This document shows, one piece after another, positions 39,001 to 49,193 of a DNA stretch of 64,000 nt. Source of the DNA: Caballeronia udeis (GTDB taxonomy: Bacteria > Pseudomonadota > Gammaproteobacteria > Burkholderiales > Burkholderiaceae); contig NZ_FCOK02000008.1 in assembly GCF_001544555.2 (NCBI RefSeq), forward strand, positions 124,001-188,000, given 5' to 3'. Under the pieces are notes generated by a model, which worked only from the letters and a program-made list of their open reading frames with translations, had not been told where the DNA came from and searched no databases. Both the position numbers and the translations under genes were made by a program. Each line of letters begins with the position of its first letter. Within the stretch, counting starts at the first letter, position 1.

Positions 39001-40888
39001 CATGTCCGGCGATGTGTTCGGCAACGGCATGCTGCTTTCGCGTCATATCTGCCTGATTGCGGCGTTCGATCATCGTCATATCTTCCTCGATCCAAACCCC
39101 GATACCGCCGCGAGTTTCAACGAACGCGAACGGCTGTTCGCGCTGCCGCGATCGAGTTGGGCGGACTATGACACCACGCTGATTTCAGCCGGTGGCGGTG
39201 TGTTCCCGCGCACCGCGAAAACCATTCCATTGTCGCCACAGGTCCAGGCCGCGCTCGGCGTGACAGCAACGACGCTCGCGCCAAACGAGTTGATCCGCGC
39301 GATTCTGCTGGCGGATGTGCATCTGCTCTATAACGGCGGCGTGGGCACCTATGTCAAGTCGACGCGCGAGACCCCTGCGCAAGTCGGTGACCGCACTAAC
39401 GACGCCGTGCGCGTCAACGGCTCCGAACTGCGCTGCAGGGTAGTAGCCGAAGGTGGCAACCTGGGCGTGACGCAGCTCGGCCGGATCGAATACGCGCAGC
39501 ATGGCGGGCGCATCAACACGGACGCCATCGACAACTCCGCGGGCGTGGACTGTTCCGACCACGAAGTGAACATCAAGATCCTGCTTGGTCTGGTCGTGGC
39601 AGACGGCGAGATGACGGAGAAGCAGCGTAACGCGCTGCTTGCCGAGATGACCGATGAAGTGGGCCTGCTCGTACTGAAGGACAACTACGCGCAGACGCAG
39701 GCGTTATCGATTGCGAATCGCTACGTGGCCGAGTTGCTCGACGGCGAGGCGCGGCTGATGCGCTGGCTCGAACGTGCAGGCAGGCTCAAACGCAAGATCG
39801 AATTCCTGCCGTCGGATGAAGACATCACCGAGCGTCAGGCGGCCAAACTTGGGCTCACGTCGCCCGAGCGGGCCGTGCTGCTGGCTTACAGCAAGATGTG
39901 GCTCTACGACGAACTGCTCGCCTCGGATGTCCCCGAGGACGTGCTTGTCGCCGGCATGCTGCCCGACTATTTCCCGTTGCCCTTGCAGGCTCGCTACAGC
40001 GAACCGATGCAACGCCATCCGCTCAGGCGCGAAATCCTGGCCACGCATCTGACGAATGCGTTGATCAACCGGGTCGGCTGCACCTTCGTGCATCGCTTGA
40101 TGGAAGAAACCGATGCATGTCCAAGCGAGATCGTGCGTGCCTGCATCATGGCGCGCGACGTGTTCGATCTGAACGAGATCTGGAGCAGTATCGACGGACT
40201 CGACAATCACGTCGCAGACGAAGTGCAAGCGCGGATGTTCGTCGATGTCGTGCGTTTGCTGGAGGGCGCAACGCTCTGGTTCCTGCGTCATTTGAAGGTA
40301 TCGACGGAGGACGCGGGTCTTGCGGCCGAGCGTGTCGCGCGGTGTCGTGAGGCGGCGCAAAGGCTTGCACCGCAGTTGCCGAACTTGCTGCCTGCCGACG
40401 AACTCGACGGATGGACGGAACGGCGTCGCGTGCTGGAGGACGCGGGCGTTGAAGGTCCGCTGGCCGCGCTGGTGGCGAGCGGCGGGTTATCGACTGCCGT
40501 GCTGGACAGCGCCGAAGTGGCGGCCAGTTGCGACCGTAGCCTCGAGACCGTCGCCAGCGTTTATTTCGCCATAGGCACGTTGCTGAACTACGGCTGGATT
40601 GCGGAGCGCGCGATGGCGTTGCCTGCATCCACTCACTGGGACCTGCTCGCGCGGGCGGCTGCGTTGGAAGAACTCGCGCGGCTCAAGCGCGCGTTGACGG
40701 TCAGTGCGCTCGAGCAGACACGCGACATTGATACGCCTGAGGTGATCGTCGAAAACTGGCGGTCGAGAAGAGAAGCCGCGGTCGAACGTTACGCACGTCT
40801 GCTGGCGGAATTGCGCGCGACAAGCGGCGCGAGTCTTTCGATGCTGCTGGTTGTGGTCCGCGAGATAGCGACGCTGGAACGTGCGTAG
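36014..40888 (+). CDS. gdhB: NAD-specific glutamate dehydrogenase, large (about 180 kDa) type
   Basis: This 1,624-residue protein is the large NAD-dependent glutamate dehydrogenase (GDH-180 class), which oxidises glutamate to 2-oxoglutarate and ammonia and is mainly catabolic. Long N-terminal ACT-like regulatory regions precede the catalytic core, which lies near residues 800-1270 and contains [49 protein letters not shown] and [11 protein letters not shown]. The C-terminal region is helical. GGGAG precedes the ATG. It is a stand-alone gene ending in a strong palindrome. Neighbouring threonine and basic amino-acid genes also belong to amino-acid use. Confidence 0.96.
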   Translation: [1624 protein letters not shown]

Positions 40889-40890
40889 TT

Positions 40891-40926
40891 GCACAGCTGG
40901 AGCCATGTCCATGGCTCCAGCTGTGC
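40891..40926. terminator. 36-base palindrome between convergent genes
   Basis: GCACAGCTGGAGCCATG and its exact complement flank a two-base centre, giving a 17-base-pair perfect stem. It begins two bases after the gdhB stop and ends six bases before the tdh stop on the other strand. Position and symmetry point to a shared bidirectional transcription terminator, although no T-run is present on either side. Confidence 0.7.
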
Positions 40927-40931
40927 GGGTC

Positions 40932-41960
<1,029 letters not shown>

Positions 41961-41985
41961 GATTGTTCCGATTAATCCCGATACG

Positions 41986-43185
41986 TCAGATGATGCCCAG
42001 TGAACGGCCGACACGCGCGAACGCATCCACCGCGCGATCGATCTGCGCCGGCGTGTGCGCGGCGCTCATCTGCGTGCGGATACGGGCGCGGCCCTTCGGC
42101 ACCACCGGGAACGAAAACCCGATCACGTAGACGCCCTCATGCAGCAGCGCGTCCGCCATGCGCGACGCGACCTGGGCGTCGCCGAGCATGACCGGGATGA
42201 TCGGATGTTCGCCGGGAACGAGCGTGAAACCGAGCTTGCTCATGGCGTCGCGGAAATGGGCGCCGTTGGCACGGACGCTGGCGCGCAGTTGGGCGCCTTC
42301 GTCGCTCGCCAGCAGGTCGAGCACCTTGAGCGTGGCGGCGGCAATGCTGGGCGCCAGCGAATTCGAGAACAGATAGGGGCGCGAACGCTGCCGCAGCAAC
42401 TCCACGATCTCGCGGCGCGCGGCGACATAACCGCCTGACGCGCCGCCCAGCGCCTTGCCCAAGGTGCCGGTGATGATGTCCACGCGAGAGAGCACGCCGC
42501 AATGCTCAGGCGTACCGCGTCCGTGTTCGCCGATGAAGCCCACCGCGTGCGAGTCGTCGACCATGACGAGCGCACCGTAGCGATCGGCGAGGTCGCAGAT
42601 GCCGGCGAGATTCGCGATGATGCCGTCCATCGAAAATACGCCGTCGGTGGCGATCAGCTTGAAACGCGCGCCTGCAGCATCCGCTTCGCGCAGCTTGGCT
42701 TCAAGGTCAGCGAGGTCGTTGTTCTTGTAGCGGTAGCGCTTGGCCTTGGATAAACGCACGCCGTCGATAATGCTCGCGTGATTGAGTTCGTCGCTGATGA
42801 TGGCGTCGGACTCGTCGAGCAGGGTTTCGAACAGCCCGCCGTTTGCATCGAAGCAGCTTGAGTACAGGATGCAGTCGTCGGTTTGCAGGAACGAAGCGAG
42901 CGCTTGCTCGAGTTCCTTGTGGACGGTCTGCGTACCGCAGATAAACCGCACCGACGCCATGCCGAAACCGTCGCGGTCGAGGCCCGTTTTTGCGGCTTCG
43001 ATCAGGCGGGCGTCGTTGGCGAGGCCGAGGTAATTGTTGGCGCAGAAGTTCAGCATGTCGCCGCCGCTCGCGAGCTGGATGTCAGCCGATTGCGGACTTG
43101 AGATTACGCGTTCGGTCTTGTAGAAACCGTCTGCGCGAATCTGATCGAGAGTGCTGCGCACATGCGTCAGATAAGAATCATGCAT
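41986..43185 (-). CDS. kbl: Glycine C-acetyltransferase (2-amino-3-ketobutyrate CoA ligase)
   Basis: This 399-residue PLP enzyme splits 2-amino-3-ketobutyrate with CoA into glycine and acetyl-CoA, the second step of threonine breakdown after Tdh. Key motifs are [42 protein letters not shown] and the PLP lysine in [14 protein letters not shown]. Length matches E. coli Kbl (398). It is the first gene of the kbl-tdh pair. No regulator is adjacent; the upstream 320 bases hold its promoter. Confidence 0.97.
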   Translation of the reverse strand: MHDSYLTHVRSTLDQIRADGFYKTERVISSPQSADIQLASGGDMLNFCANNYLGLANDARLIEAAKTGLDRDGFGMASVRFICGTQTVHKELEQALASFLQTDDCILYSSCFDANGGLFETLLDESDAIISDELNHASIIDGVRLSKAKRYRYKNNDLADLEAKLREADAAGARFKLIATDGVFSMDGIIANLAGICDLADRYGALVMVDDSHAVGFIGEHGRGTPEHCGVLSRVDIITGTLGKALGGASGGYVAARREIVELLRQRSRPYLFSNSLAPSIAAATLKVLDLLASDEGAQLRASVRANGAHFRDAMSKLGFTLVPGEHPIIPVMLGDAQVASRMADALLHEGVYVIGFSFPVVPKGRARIRTQMSAAHTPAQIDRAVDAFARVGRSLGII

Positions 43186-43505
43186 GGATCATGCTCCTGA
43201 GTGATACGGACGCCCGACAGAACCCACGATGGATCGGCATCGAGGGACCCCAAGGCAACGCCGTTTAGACGATACGGCTGCCAGTATGCAGGAACTGACG
43301 TCAGGCATGAAGCAAAATGCCGATTCAGGGTAATCAGAGCACCGCGTACCAGCCTCTATCCACATGATGATCTGGCCATTCACATCACGCGACGCGGGCA
43401 AGGAGAGATACACGGCCGTGCCCTCGGGTTTGCCCCAGCTTTGCGACGGATTGCTGCTATGCATCCGTGCATTGAACGCGGCGTTTATAGCACCCCGAAG
43501 CCGTC
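43186..43505. other. Intergenic region upstream of kbl
   Basis: These 320 bases separate the 3' end of the basic amino-acid binding-protein gene from kbl, both on the minus strand. They must contain the kbl promoter, but no clear operator or hairpin was found. A 91-codon minus-strand open frame covers most of the region; it has no recognisable family and I do not call it a gene. Confidence 0.5.
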
Positions 43506-44321
43506 TTACTTCACCACTACCTTCACGTCGAAGTACTTCGATCCCAGCTTGTCGATGGTGCCGTCGGCCTTCAGGTCCGAGAGCGCCTGATCAAGGGCAT
43601 CTTTCAGCGTGTGGTTATTTTTCGCCACGCCGAAACCCACCCCCGCGCCCAGCAGTTTCTCGTCGGCCACAGCGGGTCCGGCGAACGCAAAGCCCGCACC
43701 CTGCGGCGTCTTCAGAAAACCTTTCGATGCCGCTTCCGCGTCCTGGAACGCCGCATCCAGACGGCCCGCCGCGAGGTCCGCATACACCTGGTCCTGCGCC
43801 TGGTACGACACCACATCAATACCGGCCGTCGCCCACTTGGCCTTCGCGTAGGTTTCCTGGATCGACCCTTGCAGCACGCCAACGTGCGCGCCCTTCAGGC
43901 CGTCGACGGTGGGCAGGATCTTGCTGCCTTTCTTCGCGATCAACTGGTTCGGGATTGCGTAGATCGGATTCGTGAAGTTGATGGCTGCCTTGCGCTGGTC
44001 GGTGATGGTCATGTCCGAATTGATCGCGTCGAACTTGCGTGCCTGCAAGGCAGGGATCAGGCCGTCGAACGAGTTCTCGACCCACACGCATTTGACCTTG
44101 AGCTTCGCGCATACGGCGTTGCCGACATCGATGTCGAAACCAGTCAGTTCGCCGCTCGGTGACTTCGATTCGAACGGCGCGTATGACGCCTCGACGCCAA
44201 AGCGGATTTCCTTGAGATCCGCCGCCTGCGCGCTTGATGCCGCGAATGAGGTGGCAAACACCGTGGCGGCGGCAACCGCGAAAGCGGCGACTTTATGATT
44301 CATCCGGAAAACGGTCTTCAA
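43506..44321 (-). CDS. Basic amino-acid ABC transporter binding protein
   Basis: This 271-residue protein is a family-3 periplasmic binding protein of the lysine/arginine/ornithine/histidine group (HisJ, ArgT, AotJ). A signal peptide ends at SAQA near residue 34. The mature protein has EIRFGVEASYAPFESKSPSGELTGFDID and the NSDMTITDQRKAAINFTNPIY motif, with Asp, Ser and Arg positions expected for alpha-amino-acid binding. The start is a TTG at 44321 with GAGAGG upstream; an ATG six codons later is possible. It lies 129 bases after the regulator gene and belongs to the transporter encoded upstream. Confidence 0.92.
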   Translation of the reverse strand: MKTVFRMNHKVAAFAVAAATVFATSFAASSAQAADLKEIRFGVEASYAPFESKSPSGELTGFDIDVGNAVCAKLKVKCVWVENSFDGLIPALQARKFDAINSDMTITDQRKAAINFTNPIYAIPNQLIAKKGSKILPTVDGLKGAHVGVLQGSIQETYAKAKWATAGIDVVSYQAQDQVYADLAAGRLDAAFQDAEAASKGFLKTPQGAGFAFAGPAVADEKLLGAGVGFGVAKNNHTLKDALDQALSDLKADGTIDKLGSKYFDVKVVVK

Positions 44322-44450
44322 TGCATACCTCTCAGGAGTGGGGCGGTGATTTTATGCGTTTGCACGGCCATTGCCGGCGAACGCGGGATTGGGGGCATAA
44401 GGGGGTATAAGCGGATATAGGAGGACATACGCAAGCCAAAAAAAGAAGCT

Positions 44451-45524
44451 TCAAACAGGCTCACGCGATGAACCGAGCAACGCGCCGCCACGCGGTTCAT
44501 CGGGCGCCTGTCCGCTATGCTTTTCGATCCAGTTACGGCGTTCCTCACGCGGTGTCACGCCGAAGCGGTCGCGGTACGCGTTGGAGAAATGCGCCGCCGA
44601 TGCAAACCCGCACGCGAGGCTGATCTGCACCACCGACTTGCTGGTGCGCTGCAATTGCGTGCGGGCTTTGGTCAGGCGCAGGTTGACGTAATACTTCGAC
44701 GGCATCGCGCCGAGGTACTGTCGAAACAGCCGCTCGAGCTGGCGTCGCGAGATGCCGACAAGCCCCGCGATTTCATCGGTGGCGAGCGGGTCTTCAATGT
44801 TCGCTTCCATCAGTTGCAGCGCGTCGTTCAGCCGCGGATGGCGTTCGCCCGGCGCGGTCACGAACGGAATGCGCTGGCGCTCTTCGCCCGAGCGCAATAC
44901 GCCAATGCCAAGCGAATCAGCGATCCGTTCCGCGAGGTCGGCGCCCTGGTCGCGGGCGATCATTGCAAGCATGAAGTCGACGGTCGCCTGGCCGCCTGTG
45001 CAGGTGGAACGGTCGCGATCGATCTCGAAGATCTGCTGTGTAACGATCGAGCGCTCGAACTCCTCGGCGAACTGCTGATAGGTTTCCCAGTTTACGGCCA
45101 CCCGGTACGCGCTCAACTGGCCCGCCATCGCGAGCCACCAGACGCCGTGGTGAATGCCGGTCACGCGCGGCGTGCGGCTGCCCACGCGCGCGAGGCTTTG
45201 CAGGAAGAGCCGGTAGTCCGCGAATTGCTGATACCGCTCGCTGACCACGATCAGCCAGTCGCAACTGACGGCGTCACCGAACGCGGTGTCGGCCTGAAGT
45301 TGCGCCCCCCCCGCGAACGTCAGGGGCCGGCCGTCCCACGAACAGATTTGCCAGTCGTAGAGCGCGTGGCCATCGATCTCGTTCGCGAGGCGCAGGCTGT
45401 CCAGGATCATCCCCACGCCGCTCATGGAGCAGGGCGGCAGGACAACGATTGTGACCTTGAGCGGCTTGGCGCCCGGGGCCGGCCCCGGCCCGGGGTTAGC
45501 GCTCACGTTCACGCTTAGGCTCAC
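44451..45524 (-). CDS. GlxA/ArgR-like AraC-family regulator
   Basis: This regulator of about 357 residues has an N-terminal DJ-1/PfpI-like domain (about 15-195) and a C-terminal AraC helix-turn-helix domain (about 240-335, with DEIAGLVGISRRQLERLFRQYLG and ACGFASAAHFSNAYRDRFGVTPREER). This layout matches the arginine-responsive ArgR of Pseudomonas aeruginosa, which lies in the aotJQMOP-argR operon, and other GlxA regulators. The GTG at 45524 begins four bases after the ATPase stop, which argues for this start over a longer version. Its position within a basic amino-acid transport operon suggests control by arginine or a related compound. Confidence 0.88.
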   Translation of the reverse strand: MSLSVNVSANPGPGPAPGAKPLKVTIVVLPPCSMSGVGMILDSLRLANEIDGHALYDWQICSWDGRPLTFAGGAQLQADTAFGDAVSCDWLIVVSERYQQFADYRLFLQSLARVGSRTPRVTGIHHGVWWLAMAGQLSAYRVAVNWETYQQFAEEFERSIVTQQIFEIDRDRSTCTGGQATVDFMLAMIARDQGADLAERIADSLGIGVLRSGEERQRIPFVTAPGERHPRLNDALQLMEANIEDPLATDEIAGLVGISRRQLERLFRQYLGAMPSKYYVNLRLTKARTQLQRTSKSVVQISLACGFASAAHFSNAYRDRFGVTPREERRNWIEKHSGQAPDEPRGGALLGSSREPV

Positions 45525-45528
45525 GTGC

Positions 45529-46320
45529 TTACTTGAGACTACCGGAGAGGAACTGGCGCAGCCGCTCGCTCTTCGGTGCTGTGAGCACGTCGGCCGGCGC
45601 ACCTTCTTCTTCGGTGCGGCCCTGATGCAGGAACATCACATGGTTCGAGACGTTGCGTGCAAAGCCCATCTCGTGCGTGACCACGATCATTGTGCGGCCC
45701 TCTTCGGCAAGCTTCTGCATCACCTTCAGCACTTCGCCGACCAGTTCCGGGTCAAGCGCCGAAGTGGGTTCGTCGAACAGCATGACGTCGGGATGCATGG
45801 CCAGTGCGCGCGCAATGGCCACGCGCTGCTGCTGTCCGCCCGACATGTGCGACGGATATTGCTTTTCAATGCGAGGCGCGAGCCCGACCTTCTCGAGGTA
45901 CATCCGTGCGCGCTCCTCGGCTTCCTTCTTCGAGAGACCGAGCACATGGCGCGGCGCTTCCATCACGTTTTCCATGGCGGTCATATGCGACCACAGGTTG
46001 AAGTGCTGGAACACCATTGCGAGCTTCGTGCGCACCCGCTGCAATTGCTTGCGGTCGGCCACGTCATGGTTGCCCGCGCGGTCAGGCTTGACGAGCACCG
46101 TCTCGCCGTCCACCACGATCTGTCCTGCGTTCGGCCGTTCGAGAAAGTTGATGCAGCGCAGGAACGTGCTCTTGCCCGACCCGCTCGCGCCGATGATGCT
46201 GATGACGTCGCCCGCGCGTGCGGAAAGCGATACGCCCTTGAGCACCTCATTGTCGCCGTAGCGCTTGTGAATATCCTGCGCGACCAGTTTCGTCGCTGCA
46301 TCTTTGGCGGTTGGCTCCAA
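45529..46320 (-). CDS. Basic amino-acid ABC transporter ATP-binding protein
   Basis: This ATPase of about 263 residues belongs to the polar amino-acid uptake group (HisP, ArtP, AotP). Walker A GASGSGKS lies at 44-51, the Q-loop region is [16 protein letters not shown], the signature is [15 protein letters not shown], Walker B is [13 protein letters not shown] and the switch His is in VVTHEMGFA. No ATG fits; a TTG at 46320 preceded by GGGAG gives the normal family length, and a further TTG at 46389 would add an atypical extension. It sits between the permease genes and the regulator. Confidence 0.92.
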   Translation of the reverse strand: MEPTAKDAATKLVAQDIHKRYGDNEVLKGVSLSARAGDVISIIGASGSGKSTFLRCINFLERPNAGQIVVDGETVLVKPDRAGNHDVADRKQLQRVRTKLAMVFQHFNLWSHMTAMENVMEAPRHVLGLSKKEAEERARMYLEKVGLAPRIEKQYPSHMSGGQQQRVAIARALAMHPDVMLFDEPTSALDPELVGEVLKVMQKLAEEGRTMIVVTHEMGFARNVSNHVMFLHQGRTEEEGAPADVLTAPKSERLRQFLSGSLK

Positions 46321-46413
46321 CTCATACTCCCGGGGTGGTTGACTGAACTGCGGTTTAAACCAAGGTGATCCGCGAGGGAATCCTTGCAAGGCGCCGATTT
46401 TAATTCATGTCCT

Positions 46414-47127
46414 TCAACGGCGACTCGGGCCCAGATAACCAAGCCAGCGCTTTTCCGCACGCCTGAATGCGCCGATCAGCACGAACGACACGGACAGGTA
46501 GATCAGCGCCGCAAGCCCGAACGACTCGAACGATTGATAGGTGGCCGAGTTGGCGTCGCGCGCGACCTTCAGGATGTCCGGCACGGTCGCGGTGAATGCG
46601 ACGGTTGTGGCGTGCAGCATGAGGATCACTTCGTTACTGTACAGCGGCAGCGAGCGTCGCAGTGCCGAAGGCAGGATCACGCGCCGGTACACCGTGAAGG
46701 TGCTCATGCCGTATGCACGCGCCGCTTCCACTTCGCCGTACGGAATCGAGCGGATCGCACCGGCGAAAATCTCGGTGGTGTACGCGCAGGTATTGAGTGC
46801 GAAGGCCAGTATCGCGCAGTTGAAACCGCTGCGAAAAAATGCTTCCAGCAGCGACTGCGAGCGCACGAATTCGAGACTGTACATGCCGGTGTAGAGCAGC
46901 AGCAACTGCACGTAGAGCGGCGTGCCGCGAAACACGTAGGTGTAGAGCCGCACCGGCGTGGCGAGCCAGCGGTTCTTCGAAACACGGGCGCAGGCAAGCG
47001 GCACCGCCGCGATAAAACCCAGCGCAAGCGAGCTTGCCAACAGCCACAAGGTCACGACGAGACCCGAGGCGCGCATGCCGTCGGAGTAAAGAAACGGGCG
47101 CCAGTAATCGGCAAGTATCTGGATCAT
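46414..47127 (-). CDS. Basic amino-acid ABC transporter permease (HisM-like)
   Basis: This 237-residue inner-membrane permease is of the HisM/AotM type with about five membrane segments. Family motifs are the N-terminal SGLVVTLWLLASSLALGF, the FRGTPLYVQLLLLYTG segment, and the EAA loop GEVEAARAYGMSTFTVYRRVILPSALR, which contacts the ATPase. It follows the HisQ-like gene by 22 bases and precedes the ATPase gene. Together with the HisQ-like subunit it forms the channel for arginine, ornithine, lysine or histidine uptake. Confidence 0.95.
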   Translation of the reverse strand: MIQILADYWRPFLYSDGMRASGLVVTLWLLASSLALGFIAAVPLACARVSKNRWLATPVRLYTYVFRGTPLYVQLLLLYTGMYSLEFVRSQSLLEAFFRSGFNCAILAFALNTCAYTTEIFAGAIRSIPYGEVEAARAYGMSTFTVYRRVILPSALRRSLPLYSNEVILMLHATTVAFTATVPDILKVARDANSATYQSFESFGLAALIYLSVSFVLIGAFRRAEKRWLGYLGPSRR

Positions 47128-47149
47128 GATGGTCGCTGTTCCCTTTTGC

Positions 47150-47845
47150 TCAGAGCTCGGCGTGCCGCACGCCGGTGGAATAGCGGCGTTCGAGATACAA
47201 CAGAACGATGTTCGAGACAGTCGTGATGGCGAGATAGGCCGCCGCCGCGACCATGATGAAGAAAAACATCTTGTAGGTGCTTTTGCCGGCGTCTTGTGCG
47301 GCCTTGACGATATCGGCGAGGCCGATGATCGATACCAGCGCCGTCGCCTTGATCAGCACCTGCCAGTTGTTGCCGATCCCCGGCAGCGCAAAGCGCATCA
47401 TCTGCGGAAACAGGATCCGAACGAACACGCGCACGCCGCTCATGCCGTAGGCGCTACCGGCTTCCAGCTGGCCGCGCGGCACCGCGAGAAACGCGCCGCG
47501 AAAGGTTTCGGTGAAGTAGGCGCCGTAGATGAAGCCGAGCGTGAGGACACCCGCCGTGAAGGGATCGATGTCGAACTGGTCCAGGCCCAAAGCATCGGTC
47601 AGGTGATTGACGGCAATCTGGATGCTGTAGAAAAGCAGGAGCATCAGGACCAGGTCGGGCACCGCGCGAATCAGCGTCGTGTAGGCGGTGGCGAGGCTGC
47701 GCGTGACGCGGTTGCGCGATAGCTTGGCGCTTGCACCCGCGAGCCCGAGCAGGATGGATACCGCGAGAGACAGGACCGCGAGCGCGACCGTCTGTTTTGC
47801 GCCCGCCAGCAGCAGTGGACCATAGCCGTAAAGGAACAAGTGCAT
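47150..47845 (-). CDS. Basic amino-acid ABC transporter permease (HisQ-like)
   Basis: This 231-residue permease is of the HisQ/AotQ type. It contains the TVALAVLSLAVSILLGLAGA segment, TLIRAVPDLVLMLLLFY, the EAA loop GQLEAGSAYGMSGVRVFVRILFPQMMRFALPG and NNWQVLIKATALVSIIGL. GGAG lies close before the ATG. It is the first gene of the minus-strand transporter operon (HisQ-, HisM-, HisP-like, then the AraC regulator), so the promoter should lie in the region just right of 47845. Confidence 0.95.
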   Translation of the reverse strand: MHLFLYGYGPLLLAGAKQTVALAVLSLAVSILLGLAGASAKLSRNRVTRSLATAYTTLIRAVPDLVLMLLLFYSIQIAVNHLTDALGLDQFDIDPFTAGVLTLGFIYGAYFTETFRGAFLAVPRGQLEAGSAYGMSGVRVFVRILFPQMMRFALPGIGNNWQVLIKATALVSIIGLADIVKAAQDAGKSTYKMFFFIMVAAAAYLAITTVSNIVLLYLERRYSTGVRHAEL

Positions 47846-48231
47846 GTCTCCGTCTGTTGAAGGGGTCGTACGGGCATGCGCCTGATCACGACGGCATTGC
47901 CCGGACGACTGGCGCCGATAATCACCAGCGAAAAAGAATTGCTCAAACGGGGCAGAGGCTGTTTATTGCGCTGCAGCAAATGTATCCACCGATGGGTCAT
48001 CGATGCGTATTGCGGACAATGAACCGTGGGACAGGGGCTTCGGTCGGGTTGCGGCTTTCGTACGACATGACGCTGCACGTTGACTGCCGAGCGGAATCCA
48101 CGGGTTTTGCGTCGCTTTTCCGATAGAAACCAGGAGGCCCTGGAAAGCGCTTTGGCGGGGGCTGGGCGGAAAAAATCCGCTCGCTCGATTCATCGTGGAT
48201 GAAGACGCGGAGAAAAATGCGTGTCCGCTGT
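47846..48231. other. Intergenic region upstream of the transporter operon
   Basis: About 385 bases without a supportable gene. It must hold the promoter of the HisQ-like gene, but I see no clear operator, hairpin or repeat. Open frames on both strands here have no family resemblance. Confidence 0.5.
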
Positions 48232-48738
48232 TCAGAGTGCGTGAAGCAGCTTGAGCCCGTAGGCGCCGTGAAACCAGACGTGGTCTACAGCCAGGGCTGC
48301 GGCGATCCACGCGGCGCCGACGATCAACGCGTCGCAGCGGCCGCTGTTCCACCAGTTCAGGGAATGTCGCGAGACGAGCCACGGCACGCCAAGGGGGTTG
48401 GGCCAGTCGGCGAAGAGATGCATCAAGCCCCCGCAGGCAAAACCGAAACCGACGGCGGCCCATGGGTGGACCCCAAGCAGGTGGTATGAAACGGCGAGCA
48501 GTGCAACCCAGCCAACGCCCCAATGCGTGAGCGTGCGGTGCGTGATCCATAACCTTCGCGCCCGCGTCCACCACGCCACTTCAAGCCAGTCCGGCGCGGT
48601 GCCGCCGAACACGCCTGCACAAAAACTGAGTACGCCCCAGACGTGATACGGACCGGCTGCGCCGGCCTTGCTGACGACCGCGGCAGCGATAAGACCTGCT
48701 GCCCAACCGGTCGCGTGATGCGCGTTGCTCGAAGCCAT
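48232..48738 (-). CDS. YdjM-like membrane protein (DUF457, metal-dependent hydrolase family)
   Basis: This protein of about 168 residues resembles YdjM/DUF457 inner-membrane proteins, annotated as metal-dependent hydrolases. It has the N-terminal HHATGWAAGLIAA start, GGTAPDWLEV, the HRTLTHWGV motif with two histidines, and GGLMHLFADWPNPLGVPWL with His and Asp, arranged over four hydrophobic helices. The His/Asp pattern suggests a metal site in the membrane. The ATG at 48738 is chosen because the family starts right before the His motif; a longer start at 48789 is less likely. The substrate is unknown. It appears to be a single-gene unit. Confidence 0.85.
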   Translation of the reverse strand: MASSNAHHATGWAAGLIAAAVVSKAGAAGPYHVWGVLSFCAGVFGGTAPDWLEVAWWTRARRLWITHRTLTHWGVGWVALLAVSYHLLGVHPWAAVGFGFACGGLMHLFADWPNPLGVPWLVSRHSLNWWNSGRCDALIVGAAWIAAALAVDHVWFHGAYGLKLLHAL

Positions 48739-49013
48739 GAAGAGATGCCGCGTGTAGCGAATGAAATGAAGCTGCGCATGTTGACACAAGAGTTGCGTAG
48801 TGTGCGCAATGTTCGCGAGGATCGGGCACGTTCGGGTGCTTGCGGATTTGTCAGGAGACGCGCGCGGAGGAGCGCTAGCGGGTAAGGCGGCGCCGGCCGC
48901 TCAAGTCCGGGTTCGGACTTCAGGCAGGGGCCGGGCGCGTGATTTGCTGTTTGAAGATGTCGCCACCTTTTACTGATGCCATGTTCCGTTTGGTGCATGA
49001 ACAAGGAGCAATC

Positions 49014-49193
49014 ATGCTGACGCAGGCGTTCGAAACAATTCTCGCGCTGTTTTCCCTCGGCTTTCTCCAACTGTCGGCGTTTACACCGCTCAGTGTGGCG
49101 CAGGGGTTTGGATCGGTACTGGGAATTCTTGTCGGCATCGCGATTCCGTCAGGCATGGCAATGACGACCCGCAAGCAGTTGGAAAGGCTTTGA
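49014..49193 (+). CDS. Small hydrophobic protein
   Basis: This 59-residue frame begins with an ATG preceded by AAGGAG at ideal spacing. It is largely hydrophobic with two stretches, about residues 8-22 and 33-48, and a basic end (TTRKQLERL). No family is recognised. It could be a small inner-membrane protein. The strong ribosome site is the main reason to call it. It stands alone between a leftward membrane-protein gene and a set of gene remnants. Confidence 0.5.
   Translation: MLTQAFETILALFSLGFLQLSAFTPLSVAQGFGSVLGILVGIAIPSGMAMTTRKQLERL

Noticed and set aside
43189..43464. 91-codon minus-strand open frame upstream of kbl
   Set aside because: No recognisable family and no convincing ribosome site; it may be chance. 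Left as intergenic.
48423..49070. 215-codon minus-strand open frame overlapping the YdjM-like gene
   Set aside because: It overlaps a better-supported gene in another frame and shows only Arg/Ser/Pro-rich, unrelated sequence.
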